DNA from: Amyloporia xantha | Lineage: Eukaryota > Basidiomycota > Agaricomycetes > Polyporales > Adustoporiaceae | DNA: 64,000 bases | Direction: 5' to 3' | Assembly: GCA_036971615.1 (NCBI GenBank) | Contig: JAYKKR010000052.1 | Span: 62,001-126,000, forward strand | Shown here: positions 32,691-45,593 of the stretch, piece by piece | How the letters are laid out: every line of letters starts with the position of its first letter | How positions within the stretch are numbered: position 1 is the stretch's first letter | Program-made: the position numbers and the translations under genes | Notes under the pieces: model-generated | What the model was told of the DNA's origin: nothing | Seen by the model: only the letters and a program-made list of their open reading frames with translations | Database searches by the model: none

Positions 32691-35600
32691 AAGGCGAAGG
32701 AGAACACTGCCAATCGTCGCAACTATCGCTCGGGGAAGGGCAGGAAGAAGGAGGAGGGTGCAGGGGAGGCAAAAGAAGCGAAGGAAGAGAATGCTGGGTC
32801 TGCTGCTGTGAGTGAAGAGTTTGCTGGGCATGCCTCTGCACTCCTGTTGTCTCTGAATCGCACTGCCTGGCTCCAGTCACCTTCTGCTGCTTACTGGAAC
32901 ACCGACACAGGTGCTTCTGCACACATGACGCCTCACCACCACTGGTTTCGCTCCTACTCCCCTCATTCTGTTCCCATTCGTCTTGCCAACAACTCCGTCG
33001 TCTATTCTGCTGGATTGGGGTCTGTGGAGTTTCAGCCTGTGACGAGGGATGGGGAGAAGCCTGCTGCTGTTGTCTTTCATGATATACTTCATGTTCCTGC
33101 ACTTGGAAGCAATCTGTTGTCTGTCTTCCATCTCACACGTGAGAAGGGCTATCTGTGCGAGATTCAGGCTGCTACGGCGTGGTTCTACCTTCAGGGTGAT
33201 CTCCTCTTCGAGGCAGCTGTCAATGAGCGCAATGTGGGCTATCTCAGCGGCAAAACCCTTGTCCCCTCGACTCAGAGTGCGAATTCTGCATCCAGCACTC
33301 TCCCTCTCGATCTTCGCCTCTGGCACCTGCGCTGCTCCCATGTGAACTATGACGATCTGCGCTCTGTAGTCTCCAAGCAGCTTGTTGCAGGGCTCACTCT
33401 GCGCTCCAATTCCCAGCCTGATCCCATTTGCGAACCCTGTCTTGCAGGCAAGCTACATCGTCACAATATCCCTCGTTCTGCCTCCAGAAAATTCGGACGC
33501 CTCTCCCTCATTCACACCGACCTTAAGGTACCTCTCCCTGTCGCTACGCCGGAGGGGCATCATTATTGGATGACATTCATTGACGATGATTCGCGTTACT
33601 GGGCTGTCGCTTTTCTGAAGCGCAAGAGTGATGCATTGGACGCATTCAAGGCGTACAAGGTGTATGCTGAGACCGCTCTAGGCCTGCGCATCAAGGCTAC
33701 AAAGGACGACAAGGGTGGGGAGTATATTGGGCATGAGTATGACGCTTTCTGCAGGCAGCACGGTATCCAGCATCAGCACACTGAGCCAGACGAACCACAC
33801 CAGAATGGTGTTGCAGAGCGAGCCAACAGGACCATTGCTGAAGGTGCGACCGCTCTCCTTGTTCAGTCAAAGCTCCCACCTTCGTTCTGGGGCTATGCTG
33901 TCTCTGCCTTTGTCCACACACAAAACCGCATGCCTACTGCCTCTGTGGACGACGCTGTGCCCTACACTCGCTGGAAGGGCAATGGGAAGAAGCCTGACAT
34001 CTCCTACTTCCGAGTGTTTGGCTGTCTGGCTTATGTGCTAGTGCGAAAACGCGATCACAAAGCGCTGCAGCCTCACTCCAGGAAGTGCATTTTTGTTGGC
34101 TATCCTGATGGCACTAAGGCGTACAAGTTCTGGGACCCTGTGGCGCAGAAGTTCTATATTTCTAGCCATGCTGTCTTTGACGAGCGCTGCTTCCCTGGAA
34201 ATTCCAAGTCGATTAATGTCTTTGGCCTTCCCTTGGAAGATATCGACTTGCCTGCTCCGGGGGGAGCTTCGGACGATGACGACGATGGTGAGGAACACTT
34301 GGTGGATGTGCCGCATCAGGGGGGAGATGAGGATGATGATGATCCTGCGCCTCCACCTCTGCCTGCACCTCCTGCACCTCCTGCACCGTTGCCTGCACCA
34401 GATCCTCCCATTGCACCGTCTCCTTCTCCTGAGCCATTGCCACCTCCATCACCGCCTCCTGCAACGCCTCAGCCGCCTCCTGCTCGCCCTGGACCATCCC
34501 AGAGCTCAAAACCTCAGCTCGGTGGTTTCCATCCTTATCGCCCACCTCCTACTCGCAGAGAGCTCCCTCCTCGTTCAAAGCGTTATCAGGGCTCCCTGAA
34601 TGACGAGGAACTTCAGCGCCAAAATGTTGTCCCTCAGCGTCTTCGCACTGAGCTATCTCCTCTCCCTTCGACTCCTGAGCCATCCACTCCATCTCCTGCA
34701 CCTCAGCCTCGTTCTGAATCACCAGATCCCCTTGCCATGCCTCCTCAGCGATCTCATGCATCCAGGGCTTCACACCCAAAGGTGGAGGACGACGATTTGA
34801 GTGATGACGAGCTGCTGCTTCCTGGAGACAGTCTCATTGCTGCGATTGAACATGTCTACTGCGGTCAGACTACAGATTATCTTGACTATGACGAAGCTCT
34901 GGATTTCGCCTTTGAGTCTGTAGCCCAGTCAGCATGCAAAGCGCAGCAGGAGCATTTTGGAGAGCCCAGGAGCTTTGCAGATGCGATGCAGCGTCCTCCA
35001 GAAGAGCAACAGCAGTGGTGGAAAGCTGCCCAAGATGAAATCCAGTCCCTCATTGACAATGGCACCTTTGAGCTCGTTCAGTTGCCTCCAGGACGAAAGG
35101 CCATTGGCAGCCGTTGGGTTTTCAGGGTCAAGCGCAATGCAGATGGGTCAATAGAGCGTTACAAGGGCCGCCTCGTCGCCAAAGGCTTCTCACAGCGTCC
35201 TGGCTTTGACTACAACGAGACCTTCGCTCCTACACCCAAATGGGCCTCTATTCGAGCCATTCTTGCTCTAGCTGCACTTGAGGACTTGGAGCTCGAGTCT
35301 GTGGACATCTCCTCTGCATACCTTAATGGCGAGCTGCAGGAGGAGGTATACATGAAGCAGCCAGAGGGATTTGAGCAGAAATCTCCGGACTGGGTGTGGC
35401 GTCTGCTGAAGGCTCTCTATGGCCTGAAGCAGGCTGGTCGCTGTTGGCGTGAGAAGCTGAATGAGGTGTTGGAAAAGCTGGGATTTGTGCGTCTGACTTG
35501 TGAGCACTCTGTGTGGGTCTACAAGCGAAACGACATGCACATTTTTGTCCCTGTCTTTGTGGACGACATCACCATTGCTGCCAAGTCCAAGGATGCGATT

Positions 35601-36407
35601 CAACGCGTCAAAGACGACCTCAGGAAGCACTTCAAGCTTCGAGACCTTGGCCCCACTTCCTGACTTCTGGGTGTCAAAATTGAGCGTGACAGAGCGAAGC
35701 ATTCTCTCAGCATCTCACAGCGACAGTATGCCCTGGACATTCTGGAGAAGTATGGCTTTGCTGACTGTGACTCTGTGGGCACTCCCATGGATCCTGGTGT
35801 TCGCCTCAGCACAGATATGGCTCCTAGCACAAAGGCAGAAGAACTGGAGATGCGAGACATTCCCTATGATCATGCAGTTGGTTCTCTCTTCTACCTAGCT
35901 GTTGCAACGCGCCCAGACATCGCCAAAACAGTCAGTACCCTTGCTCGCTTCACCAAGAACCCAGGAATGTGTCACTGGAAGGCGGTTAAGCACCTCTTTC
36001 GCTACATCAAAGGTACTCTTGATTACAAGCTCACCTACTGGTCCAGTCGTCTTCAGACCATTGTTGCGCTCTCTACCACTGAGGCCGAGTTTGTTGCTGC
36101 TGTCTCAGCTGGGCAGGAAATCCTCTGGCTTCGAAATCTGTTCACTGAGTTTGGCTACTCATTCACCTCTCCTTCCACTCTCTACATCGACAACCTCTCT
36201 GCACTCTCAGTGGCCAAAAATCCCGAGCATCATGGACGCATGAAGCACCTCAACTTGCGCTTTTATTGGCTTAGGGACGAAGTTGCAAAGGGTAAAATTC
36301 GTGTGGTGCATCTGAGGACTTCAGAGATGCCTGCAGACATTCTGACAAAGTCTTTGGTCAAGCACAAGGTTCTGGAGATGGCAAAGATGTTGGGATTGAC
36401 CGCGTAA
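32640..36407 (+). pseudogene. Ty1/copia pol polyprotein, 5'-truncated and mutated
   Basis: Order: end of Gag, protease (WNTDTGASAHM), GAG_pre-integrase with HHCC (LWHLRCSH, CEPCLAGK), integrase DDE core (LIHTDLK, FIDDDSR, KGGEYIGHE), a Pro-rich and acidic linker, reverse transcriptase (SRWVFRVK, PEGFEQ, FVDDI), and RNase H end (ALSTTEAEF, DNLSALSVAKNPEHHGRMKH). Lesions: most of Gag and the 5' LTR are missing and the frame fuses to antisense gypsy sequence; an in-frame TGA at 35661-35663 follows RDLGPTS; about 40 RNase H codons, including the usual SDADWA Asp, are deleted between KLTY and WSSRLQT. Not autonomous. Confidence 0.9.
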
Positions 36408-36425
36408 CCGGTCAGTGGGGAGTAT

Positions 36426-36818
36426 TGAGTGTGGTTTGCCCGGTTTCTTTTCATTCATTTATTTTGTTCAATGGACTCTGTAGAGTGCGCCATAAGCGTG
36501 AGACATCTATCCTTATGTAAGCGCACATGTACTTTGCTCCTGAGTCGAGCTGTAGGTCTCTATCCTTGACACAGCTCGACTTAGGTGAGTATTGTAGTAT
36601 CTCTCTCAATACACTATCCTTGACACAGCTCGACTTAGGCCTTTGGTTGTCTTCTGAGTCTTCAGCAATCGCTGCAAGCCTTACAGGTTATGAGCCCCGC
36701 GCTCTGACACCTCAGAACGCCATATCTGCCTGTCCTACAGCTCCCTGTCGCTCTACAGGCCTCAGACATCCCATCTGAGTGCCCTGTCACTCTTATCAGC
36801 TCAGATCAGCACCATCCA
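36426..36818 (+). repeat. 3' LTR of the copia element
   Basis: 393 bp, TG...CA, starting directly after a purine-rich tract (CAGTGGGGAG) downstream of the pol stop. It is nearly identical to the inverted solo LTR at 26252-26644, and the repeat continues past its outer end in both copies. Confidence 0.8.
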
Positions 36819-36822
36819 TTGA

Positions 36823-37740
36823 CTTGGTGGGAGCGGGCCAATAAATGGCAGGACGATTCCTGAGGATTTTGAAGTGCTGTCTTCCATGATTGGCCCACAA
36901 GGTTCAATAATATAATATTTTCATTACAATTGGATCACTTGCCTCTGATTACTCTTCAGACATTGACTCTACAAACTTATAGAGACAATCTGATGGCTCT
37001 GAAAACTAATCCCAATAAGTGTACCAACCTACTATATTAACTTTACAAGCACATGGCAACAGTCATAGAAACAGACTGCAAAGATATTACAAAAATTGAA
37101 ACTGGATCTTGATACAGGTGTATGTCAGTGAATATTGAGAATCTCAATACACATGTTACAATATTTCCTAATGAAGTAAGTGAGTTCTGTCTGATGGAGT
37201 GTAAAAGTGATTTTGACCCTAACCCATTAGAAACTCTTGTAGTGTCATTACAACATTTACTTACAAAGTGAACATTCTCTATCAAATGAGCCTACTATCT
37301 ATTTTTCACATTTTGTAATAACATTACAAACTCACTCTAATGAGAGTATGAAGTCATCCTCATGATTATATCAGCTTCCTCTTGACCATACAAACTTGCT
37401 TTTGAGATCATACATATTCACTCTAACTGCAATGCAAACCTGCTCAGGCTATAACAATGCTATTTATGAATCAAATCTTACAACAGCCATATCTCAGTAA
37501 GTATTGAGAATTCCAATACAAACATTACAACTTTTCCTAATGAAGTAAGTAGGTTCTATCTGATGGAATATAAAAGTGATTTTCCACACTACCCACATAC
37601 AAACCTTTCTAATGTCATTACAACATTTACTTATCAAGTCAATCCTGCCTTTCAAATGGGACCATTATGTATTTCACCCATTTTGTAATGACATTACAAA
37701 TTTGCTCTAATTAACATTTCAAAGCCATATCAGACACCTT
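36823..37740 (+). repeat. AT-rich ~0.9 kb repeat beginning CTTGGTGGGAGCGGGCC
   Basis: Inverted counterpart of 25341-26247. It contains ACGATTCCTGAGG ~30 bp from its end, a 13-mer also at the giant element's terminus. Confidence 0.75.
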
Positions 37741-38570
37741 TGCATTCAAAGTCAGTGTAATGATCATACATATTTGCTCTAATGGCACTACAAATTCACT
37801 GGAATCACCACACAAACTCATCATACTAACCATACAAACTTATCCTAATTATCATTCAAATGTATTGTATTGACCCTACAAAGTCACCATAAGTATCATA
37901 CAAACCTACACTAATCACCATTCAAACTGACTCTAATGATTATATAAAGTTACTCTAGTATCACTACAAGCTCACCCTAATCACCATAGAATCATATTGT
38001 ATTGACTATACAAGTCACTCTAATGATCATATAAACTCAATGTAATCACCATACAAACTTACTCTAATCACCATACAAACTTACTCTAATACCCATATAA
38101 ACTCACTCTAATGCCCATACAAAGTGATCATAATGACCATACAAACTTACTCTAATAACCATACAAATCCATTCTAATCATCATACAAACTGACTCTAAT
38201 TATCATAGAAAGTCATTCTAATCACCATACAAACTTGCTCTAATCACTATACAAACTCACTCTAATCCACATACAAAGTTGCTCTAATGACCCTACAAAC
38301 TATGTCTAATTATCATACAAAGTCACTCCAATCACCATAGAAATGTATTGTACTGATACTACAAACTTGCTCTAATCACCATACAAATTCACTATAACAA
38401 TCATACAAACTCACTACAATTATCATACAAACCTAGTTCAATCAGCATACAATGTTGCACTGATCACCATTCAAGTCATTCTAGGGGTCATACAAACCTG
38501 CTCTAAATACAGCATAAAGCTCTCTAAGGTCCTTACAAACATGCTCTAATGATATCCATATAGCAGCCTT
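37741..38570. repeat. AT-rich 22-23 bp minisatellite (right inner)
   Basis: Units of the type CATACAAACTTACTCTAATC. It aligns, inverted, with 24481-25340 to about 38456; beyond that it has extra units absent on the left because the giant element begins there. Confidence 0.85.
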
Positions 38571-38589
38571 ACAATGAATCTATAAAGAA

Positions 38590-39290
38590 CAGCTAAAGCC
38601 GTGGTTACAGGCTTGCGCTTGGAGCGCATTTTTGGGCGCCTAAAAAGTGGCTGACACTCGGAAAGGCAATGATCATTGAATAGCATATTCATTATGGCCT
38701 CAAATCCTTAGATCTTTGAATGGGAGATGGATACACCATAGTCCAAGGTCTGTACCAATTTTCAGCCATTTTAATTAAGAATTGAAGCCACAGGAAAGTG
38801 CGCTTTTTTCCATTTCCGGCAATTCCCGTGGGTGTCTACGGCGCGTAGGGCGATCCACTGAAAGGGATCGCCCTATGCGGACTTAGAATTTTCGCACTTT
38901 GGGGTCATGTGACCGCTTTTTCTGCTCTTGGGAGGCTCATGCTGGGCTCATTCTGGGTTCAAAAAATGCACAAAAGTCACCTAAAATAAGGGAATGTCTT
39001 TCTCCTTCATTTGGAATCCCTATCTCGCATTTTTCAAATCTCACATACAGCCATATTTCCGCATTTGGGCATGTTTGTATTGGCTCTACTGGCCAAGCAA
39101 AAATAGCAATAAATCCAGGAAAATCAAGACCAATATGGACGTCACTGTGGCTACCTGCTGATGTAAGCATTTTCTCATGACTCACTATCTGACAGATCTG
39201 CTCTTTCCCTCTGACGACAACCATCTCAAGTGCAGGTGAGCTTTACACAGCAAAAGTGAGTGCAGCCCTCTTCTGTGTACCTCTAAGGTC
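38590..39290 (+). repeat. Hairpin module, copy 2
   Basis: Order: GGCGCCTAAA-type box, GAATAGCATATTC, ATTATGGCCTCAAATCCTTA, TTCCGGCAATTCCCG, hairpin 38842-38879 (15-nt arms, one G-T pair), GGTCATGTGACC at about 38904, GGGCTCATTCTGGG repeats, then TCCGCATTTGGGCATG. No convincing gene; the same frames reappear in each copy because the sequence is repeated. Confidence 0.75.
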
Positions 39291-39840
39291 ATTACAAACA
39301 GGCTCTAATGGTATCTATATAGCAGGCTTACCATGAAATTTATAAAGAATCGATAAAAGGCCTGTATTGGAGCGCGCTCTTGGGCGCCTAAAGGGCGCCT
39401 AAAGCTCGAAAAGGCAATGATTGTTGAATAGCATATTCGTTATGGCCTCAAATCCTTAGATCTTTGAATGGGAGATGGATACACAATAGTCCAAGGTGTG
39501 TACCAATTTTCAGCCAATTTAATTAAGAATTGAAGCCACAGTAAAGCGCACTTTTTTCCATTTCCGGCAATTCCCGTGGGCGTCTACGGCGCATAGGGCG
39601 ATCCACTGGAACGGATCGCCCTATGCGCACTTAGAATTTTCGCACTTTGGGGTCATGTGACCGCTTTTTCTGCTCTTGGGAGGCTCATTCTGGGCTCATT
39701 CTGGGCTCAAACAATGCGTGAAAATCACCTAAAATAAGGGAATGTCTTTCTGCTTCATTTGGAATCCCTATCTCACATTTTTCAAATCTCACATACAGCC
39801 ATATTTCCGCATTTGGGCAAGTGTATATGGGGTCTATATG
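39291..39840 (+). repeat. Hairpin module, copy 3
   Basis: Direct tandem relative of copy 2. The hairpin at 39589-39628 has two perfect 16-bp arms and an 8-nt loop, and GGTCATGTGACC follows ~25 bp later. The right end continues into a segment shared with 44600-44790. Confidence 0.75.
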
Positions 39841-40066
39841 CTATAGATAAATAGTAACAAATCTTAAAAAATAGGAGACAGCCTTTCGACAGCCATGGCT
39901 ACCCCCTGATGTAAGCATTTCCTTATATGGCAATATTTGAATGTGGTCAATCCAACAGTATACCCACTTCAAAGGCCAGTAAGCCGCTGATCTGTCACAT
40001 GTCCAAGGATAAGCACACGTGATTAGACACATGATCTAGTCATGTGACATACCATACAAGGACATA
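39841..40066 (+). repeat. Dispersed repeat shared with 44630-44790
   Basis: Begins GGGTCTATATGCTATA and includes GACAGCCATGGCTACC and TTCCTTATATGGCAA. It ends with CACATGATCTAGTCATGTGA just before the third terminal module. Confidence 0.5.
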
Positions 40067-40355
40067 GATAAGATATGGGCTGGATCTTATCTCATCAATG
40101 TTGGGGGTTGTTTGTACAAGTCGCGTCGTGCTGGCAGGTTTGTATTGAACTTTGTAATGGGTAACAAACTTTTGTATTGAGACTACAAGTGACCTTACAA
40201 CAGCGGTAACAAAAGCCTGACCCTAACCCCAGGATCTTGGGCGCTTACAATACAAATTTTGTATTGAATTGTGTTCCCACGCTTAGGGCGCAAAAGTTGG
40301 TGTCGCGACTTTTGCTCACCAGAGAAACGCTTCCTTCGTACCTCAGGAATCGTAA
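40067..40355 (+). mobile_element. Solo terminal module (third copy)
   Basis: Contains the GATAAGAT/ATCTTATC hairpin and the complete terminal module, ending at GTAA (40352-40355) before T and an AT minisatellite. No adjacent RPA3-like gene; it may be a truncated or non-autonomous copy of the giant element. Confidence 0.7.
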
Positions 40356-40855
40356 TGTATTGTACTGACCCTACAAAGTCACCATAAGTATCATACAAAC
40401 CTACACTAATCACCATTCAAACTGGCTCTAATGATCATACAAACATACTTACTATACAATGTCGCTCTAACCACCTTCAAGTCACTGTAAACACAACATA
40501 AGTCATTTTAATGATTATATAAACTCAATGTAATCATCATACAAACTTATTCTAATGACCATATGAACTCACTATAATTACCATACAAACTTACTCTAGT
40601 CAACATACAAACTTACTCTAATCCCCATACAAAGTGATTGTAATGACCATACAAACTTACTCTAATAACCATACAAACTCACTCTAATGACCTTACAAAC
40701 TCATTGTAATGATCATACAAACTCACTCTAATGACCTTACAAACCCCTTGTAATGATCATACAAACTTATTCTAATCTGCATACAACATCACTCAAATCA
40801 CCATACAACTTGCCCTAATCACCATACAAACTCACCCTAATCCACATACAAAAAT
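40356..40855. repeat. AT-rich minisatellite
   Basis: The same 22-23 bp unit family as at 37741-38570, directly downstream of the solo terminal module. Confidence 0.8.
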
Positions 40856-42218
40856 TAGTGGAAGGAGTAACAGAGGATACTGATGATATCTCTGTTGATA
40901 ATGTAGATGGTGAGTCTCCACTGGAGTGCGACAGCTTGACTGTGGCAATATATATGTAGTGGAGAGATACAGTTTGGAAATGGAGTAGATTTAGAATAAA
41001 CTAATTTCCAATTCCACCCCTCACGGTGGGCTCCAACTTTGACATGCAAAAGAGTGGCTATATAAGAATAATCACGATTTCCTGAGATAACCGGTGATAC
41101 AACCTATAAAACCATAACCCCTAACCTGGGTGCGACCTAAAGGGACTAGAGAAACACTTTATAGTCTACTAGTGAGAGGGGAGTTAGCAGCAAGGTGTCT
41201 CGTGGTTCAAGTGAACACAAGAAACACCTTCAAAGACCATTTGGAGTGATAAGGGAACACTACAATGTAGCTCTACACATTGTCAAAGATGCTTGACGGC
41301 TGTAGGTGGTTACCAGAACTCAGTAAAGACAATTGAAGCTTGATAGAGCCTTTCGATGTATCGTAGAAGAAATAGACACACTTCGAAGTGGGGTACTTAG
41401 CTGAGACGAGGTTCAAAACATAACACGGTTTTATGACGATAGTTGAAGGGGGTTGTAGGAGCAAAGGTTCAACGAGACAGTATCGATGAGTAGACACAGT
41501 ATACAAAGTTTGAGGTAAACACAGCAAAGACACAGTTAATGCAGTAGAAGACTTGACGTGGGGCAAACTCAACTAATAAGCTCTGAACTCGAGGGGGAAA
41601 AGGAACATCAGAAAAAACACTTTTTCTCTGGAGTAACCTAGGCTGCTCTGAGATATATGAGGTTTTCCAGAGTAACTCAGGCTATCTCAGAACATTTGAG
41701 GTTAACCTGAGTTGCTCTGAGTTGCTCTGAGTTGCTCTGAGATAATTCAAATTTCTCAGAGCATCCTAGGCTAGGTTCTGTTTCTTTGAGCAACCATAGA
41801 CATTGAATGGTATGAAAAGAGTGTAGATAAGCAGAAAGTAGACAGAGAAGTGAAAACATGATATGTATACACTCATTGCTGTGCTGCTTCAGTCATTCCC
41901 TCTCCTTATCTCATTTCTACTCCATTTATCCACCAGCTCCTCCTTCCACTGACAGCTAACAGTAAAAGGTCAGAGATCAGAGGGTCAGAGATAAAACAGG
42001 AGAAGATGCATCTCAGAATTGAGAATCTTGACTCTGGTCAAGGGAGACTGCAACTGGATAAATTAGTGAGTAAAGGAGTATTAGATAGTTGAATAATGTG
42101 ATAGATCATTGCAGGAATAGATAGAGAAGGATACATATGAAGAATGGGAGAATGAGGAGGATGTCATTCAAAATGCGACCATAGAATAGGCACGGCTGGA
42201 TGCTGACCCCACAATGTA
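40856..42218. other. Unassigned region with GAGTTGCTCT repeats
   Basis: No gene was recognised. Near 41700-41740 three tandem copies of CTGAGTTGCT occur within a longer run of GCTCTGAG-like sequence (41600-41780), related to 45060-45115. A stretch from about 40955 (TGTAGTGGAG) to 41960 (GCTAACA) has LTR-like ends but no second copy or target duplication to confirm it. Confidence 0.3.
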
Positions 42219-43110
42219 CTTGGTGGGAGCGGGCCAATAAATGGCAGGACAATTCCTGAGGATTTTGAAGTGCTGTCTTCCATTATTGCCCCATAAGTTT
42301 CAACTATATAAGATGTCTATAACAATTGGATCACTTGCCTCTGATTACTTTTCAGATATTGACTCTACAAACTAATAGAGACAATCTGATGGCTGTGAAA
42401 ACTAATCCCAATAAGTGTATCAATCTACTATAGTAGCTTTACAAGCACATGGCAACAGTTATAGAAACAGACTGCAAAGATATTACAAAAATTGAAACTA
42501 AATCTTGATACAAATGTATGTCAGTGAATATTGAGAATCTCAATACAAACATTACAACATTCCCCCATGAAGTAAGTGAGTTCTGTCTGATGGAGTGTAA
42601 AAGTGATTTTTGAGCCTAACCCATTAGAAACTCTTGTAGTGTCATTAGAATATTTACTTACAAAGTGAGCATCCTCTGTCAGATTAGCCTACTATCTATT
42701 TTTCACATTTTGTAATGATATTACAAACTCACTTTAATCAGGGTGCAAAGTCATCTTAAGCTTCTTTTCAACCATACAAACTTGCTTTTGAGATCATACA
42801 TATCCACTCTATCTGCAATGCAAACCTGCTCTGGCTATAACAATGCTATTTATCAACCAAATCTTGCAACAGCCATATCTTAGTAAGTATTGAGAATTCC
42901 AATACAAACATTACAACTTTTCCTAATGAAGTAAATAGGTTCTATCTGATGGAATATAAAAGTGATTTTCCACACTAACCACATACAAACCTTTCTAATG
43001 TCATTACAACATTTACTTATCAAGTCAATCTTGCCTTTCAATTGGGACCATTATGTATTTCACCCATTTTGTAATGACATTACAAATTTGCTCTAATTAA
43101 CATTTGATGG
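42219..43110 (+). repeat. AT-rich ~0.9 kb repeat, diverged copy
   Basis: Begins CTTGGTGGGAGCGGGCC like 36823 and follows it with many substitutions; no second inverted end was found. Confidence 0.7.
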
Positions 43111-43500
43111 TCATATCAGACACCTTTGCATTCAAAGTCAGTGTAATGACCATACATATTTGCTCTAATGGCACTACAACTCACTGGAATCACCACACAA
43201 ACTCATCATACTAACCATACATACAACATCACTTAAATCACCATGCAACATGCTCTAACGACCCTACAAACTAAGTCTGATTATCATAAAAAGTCACTCA
43301 AATCACCACAGAAATGTATTGTATTGACCTCACAAACTTGCCCTAATCACCATACAAATCTACCCTAATGATCATACAAACATACTTACTATACAATGTC
43401 GCTCTAACCACCTTCAAGTCACTGTAAACACAATAAAAGTCATTCTAAGGGTCATACAAACCTGCTGTAAATACAGCACAAAGCTCTCTAAGGTCCTTAC
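43111..43500. repeat. AT-rich minisatellite
   Basis: Short array of 22-23 bp units continuing from the AT-rich repeat. It shares the segment TATACAATGTCGCTCTAACC with 40450-40490. Confidence 0.75.
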
Positions 43501-43559
43501 AAACAGGCTCTAATGATTTCTATATAGCAGGCTTACAATGAAATCTATAAAGCATAGAT

Positions 43560-44210
43560 AAAAGGCCTGTATTGGAGCGCGCTCTTGGGCACCTAACGAG
43601 CGCCTGATGTTCGCAAAGGCGATGATCATTGAATAGCATATTTGTTATGGCCTCAAATACTTAGGAAATTGAATGAGAGATGGATACACTATAGTCCAAG
43701 GTCTGTACAAAGTTTCAGCCAATTAAATTAAGAATTGAAGCCACAGGAAAGTGCACTTTTTTCCATTTCCGGCAATTCCCGGAGGGCGTCTAACCGCGTT
43801 GGTCGATCCTAGCCATTTCCTGTGGCAATCGACCAACGCGGTTAGATGCCCTTGGATCATGTGACCGCTTTTTCTGCTCTTTGCAGGCTCATTCTGGGCG
43901 CATTCTGGGCTCAAAAAAGGCGCAAAAATCACCTAAAATAAGGGAATGTCTTTCTGCTTCATTTGGAATCCCTATCTCACATTTTTCACATCTCACATAC
44001 AGCCATATTTCCGCATTTGGGCATGTTTGTATTGGCTCTACTGGCCAAGCAAAAATAGCAATAAATCCATGAAAATCAAGACCAATATGGACGTCACTGT
44101 GGCTACCTGCTGATGTAAGCATTTTCTCATGACTCACTATCTGACAGATCTGCTCTTTCCCTCTGACAACCATCACGTCAAGTGCAGGTGAACTTTACAC
44201 TGCAAAAGTG
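43560..44210 (+). repeat. Hairpin module, copy 4, with changed stem
   Basis: Same order as copies 2 and 3, but the hairpin (43791-43844) has a perfect 17-bp stem of different sequence, TAACCGCGTTGGTCGAT, with a 20-nt loop. GGATCATGTGACCGC follows. Confidence 0.75.
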
Positions 44211-44800
44211 AGTGGTGCCCTCTTCTGTGTACCTACTAATGAGCTAGGCAGAGGTGTGCCAAGAGAAAGCCAGGGCAAGGTGCACAAGTTGGGCCAAGTT
44301 GGTGTTGGTCGATCCCACAAGCTCTGTCATGGAGGGTGTCTAACTGCATTGGTCAATTGCCACAAGAAATGGCTGGGATTGACCAACGTGGTTAGACGCC
44401 CTTGGATCATGTGACCACTGCCCAGCTCACCGGCTCCTACATCACTGTATCCCAAGTAAGCAAGGATTCAATACATTATACTATCACTTGTATGCACTTT
44501 AATTGGGTGTACTAACCATATCTATCAATAGCAATCTATTTCCATTGAAATCTGTGACCAACAGGTAGTCGGCCCTATCTCAAAGACGGCCATATTTCTG
44601 CATTTGGGCAAGTGTATATGGGGTCTATATGCTATAAATAAATAGTAACAAATCTCAAAAAATGGGAGGCAGTCTGTCGACAGCCATGGCTACCCGCTGA
44701 TGTAAGCATTTCCTTATATGGCAACTTTTGAATGTGCCCATTGCAACAGTATATACACTTCAAAGGCCAGCAAGTGGGGAGAGGCAATGCCACCAGGCTT
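44211..44800 (+). repeat. Degenerate second hairpin and dispersed repeat
   Basis: A decayed copy of the 43791 hairpin lies at 44341-44394, with several mismatches and again followed by GGATCATGTGACC. From about 44600 the sequence repeats 39841-39990. Confidence 0.6.
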
Positions 44801-45133
44801 TTTGGAGACCACGTGAACTGTTAGTGCTCGTGAACAGTGACCCAAGATAGACGGCCTACAGAGGTACATTTTATGACCACCAGAGGCTGAGTCGCACTGG
44901 CCTCCAGGGAAGAAAAGTGATTGTAATTAGTGTATCTACAAAACGTTGCAAGGGATTTTTGATATTTTCTTTGGTTGCTGAGATTGACACTGTCTGAGGT
45001 AAAGATATACAGACATTTTGAGCACATCTTCGAAATGTTGAAATACATCAGGAAAAACCATATTAGTCCCAGGCTGCTCTGAGAGCGTCCAAGAGCATCC
45101 TAGAGACTTCAGAGTACTCTCAAGGTTACAGTA
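44801..45133. other. Unassigned spacer outside the right terminal module
   Basis: No gene was recognised. It includes GCTCTGAGAG-type sequence related to 41600-41780. It ends CAAGGTTACAGTA at the element boundary. Confidence 0.3.
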
Positions 45134-45400
45134 TTACGATTCCTGAGGTACGAAGGAAGCGTTTCTCTGGTGAGCAAAAGTCGCGACACCAACTTTTGCG
45201 CCCTAAGCGTGGGAACCCAATTCAATACAAAATTTGTATTGTAAGCGCCCAAGATCCTGGGGTTAGGGTCAGGCTTTTGTTAACGCTGTTGTAAGGTGGC
45301 TTGTAGTCTCAATACAAAAGTTTGTTACCCATTACAAAGTTCAATACAAAACTGCCAGCACGACGCGACTTGTACAAACAACCCCCAACACTGATGAGAT
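45134..45400. repeat. Terminal module of the giant element, right copy
   Basis: Reverse complement of 24215-24480, ending at TTACGATTCC. Flanks differ from both other copies. Confidence 0.7.
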
Positions 45401-45495
45401 AAGATCGAGCCTATATCTTATCAGTTACCCTATATAGGCTAATCACGTGCACCCCATATCTTATCAGTTACCCTATATAGATTAGTCACGTGCAG
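45401..45495. promoter_or_regulatory. Tandem CACGTG/GATA repeat, right copy
   Basis: Counterpart of 24119-24240: two 44-bp units with TTATCAGTTACCC and CACGTGCA, preceded by the GATA hairpin. Confidence 0.6.
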
Positions 45496-45593
45496 TTGTT
45501 AGATTATGTTGCTGCCGTTGTGTCTTATCTGTGTACCGAACTCAGTGCATTGCTGAACATCACCTCTCGTATTGACTCGACTACGTTGTACTA

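Noticed and set aside
38899..39180. Small ORF with FGIPISHFSNLTYSHISAFG, repeated at 69 and 43881
   Set aside because: It follows the dispersed hairpin module; frames differ by indels and no start context or domain is seen.
40955..41960. LTR-like stretch TGTAGTGGAG...GCTAACA
   Set aside because: No second copy, target duplication or adjacent retroelement ORF in the window.
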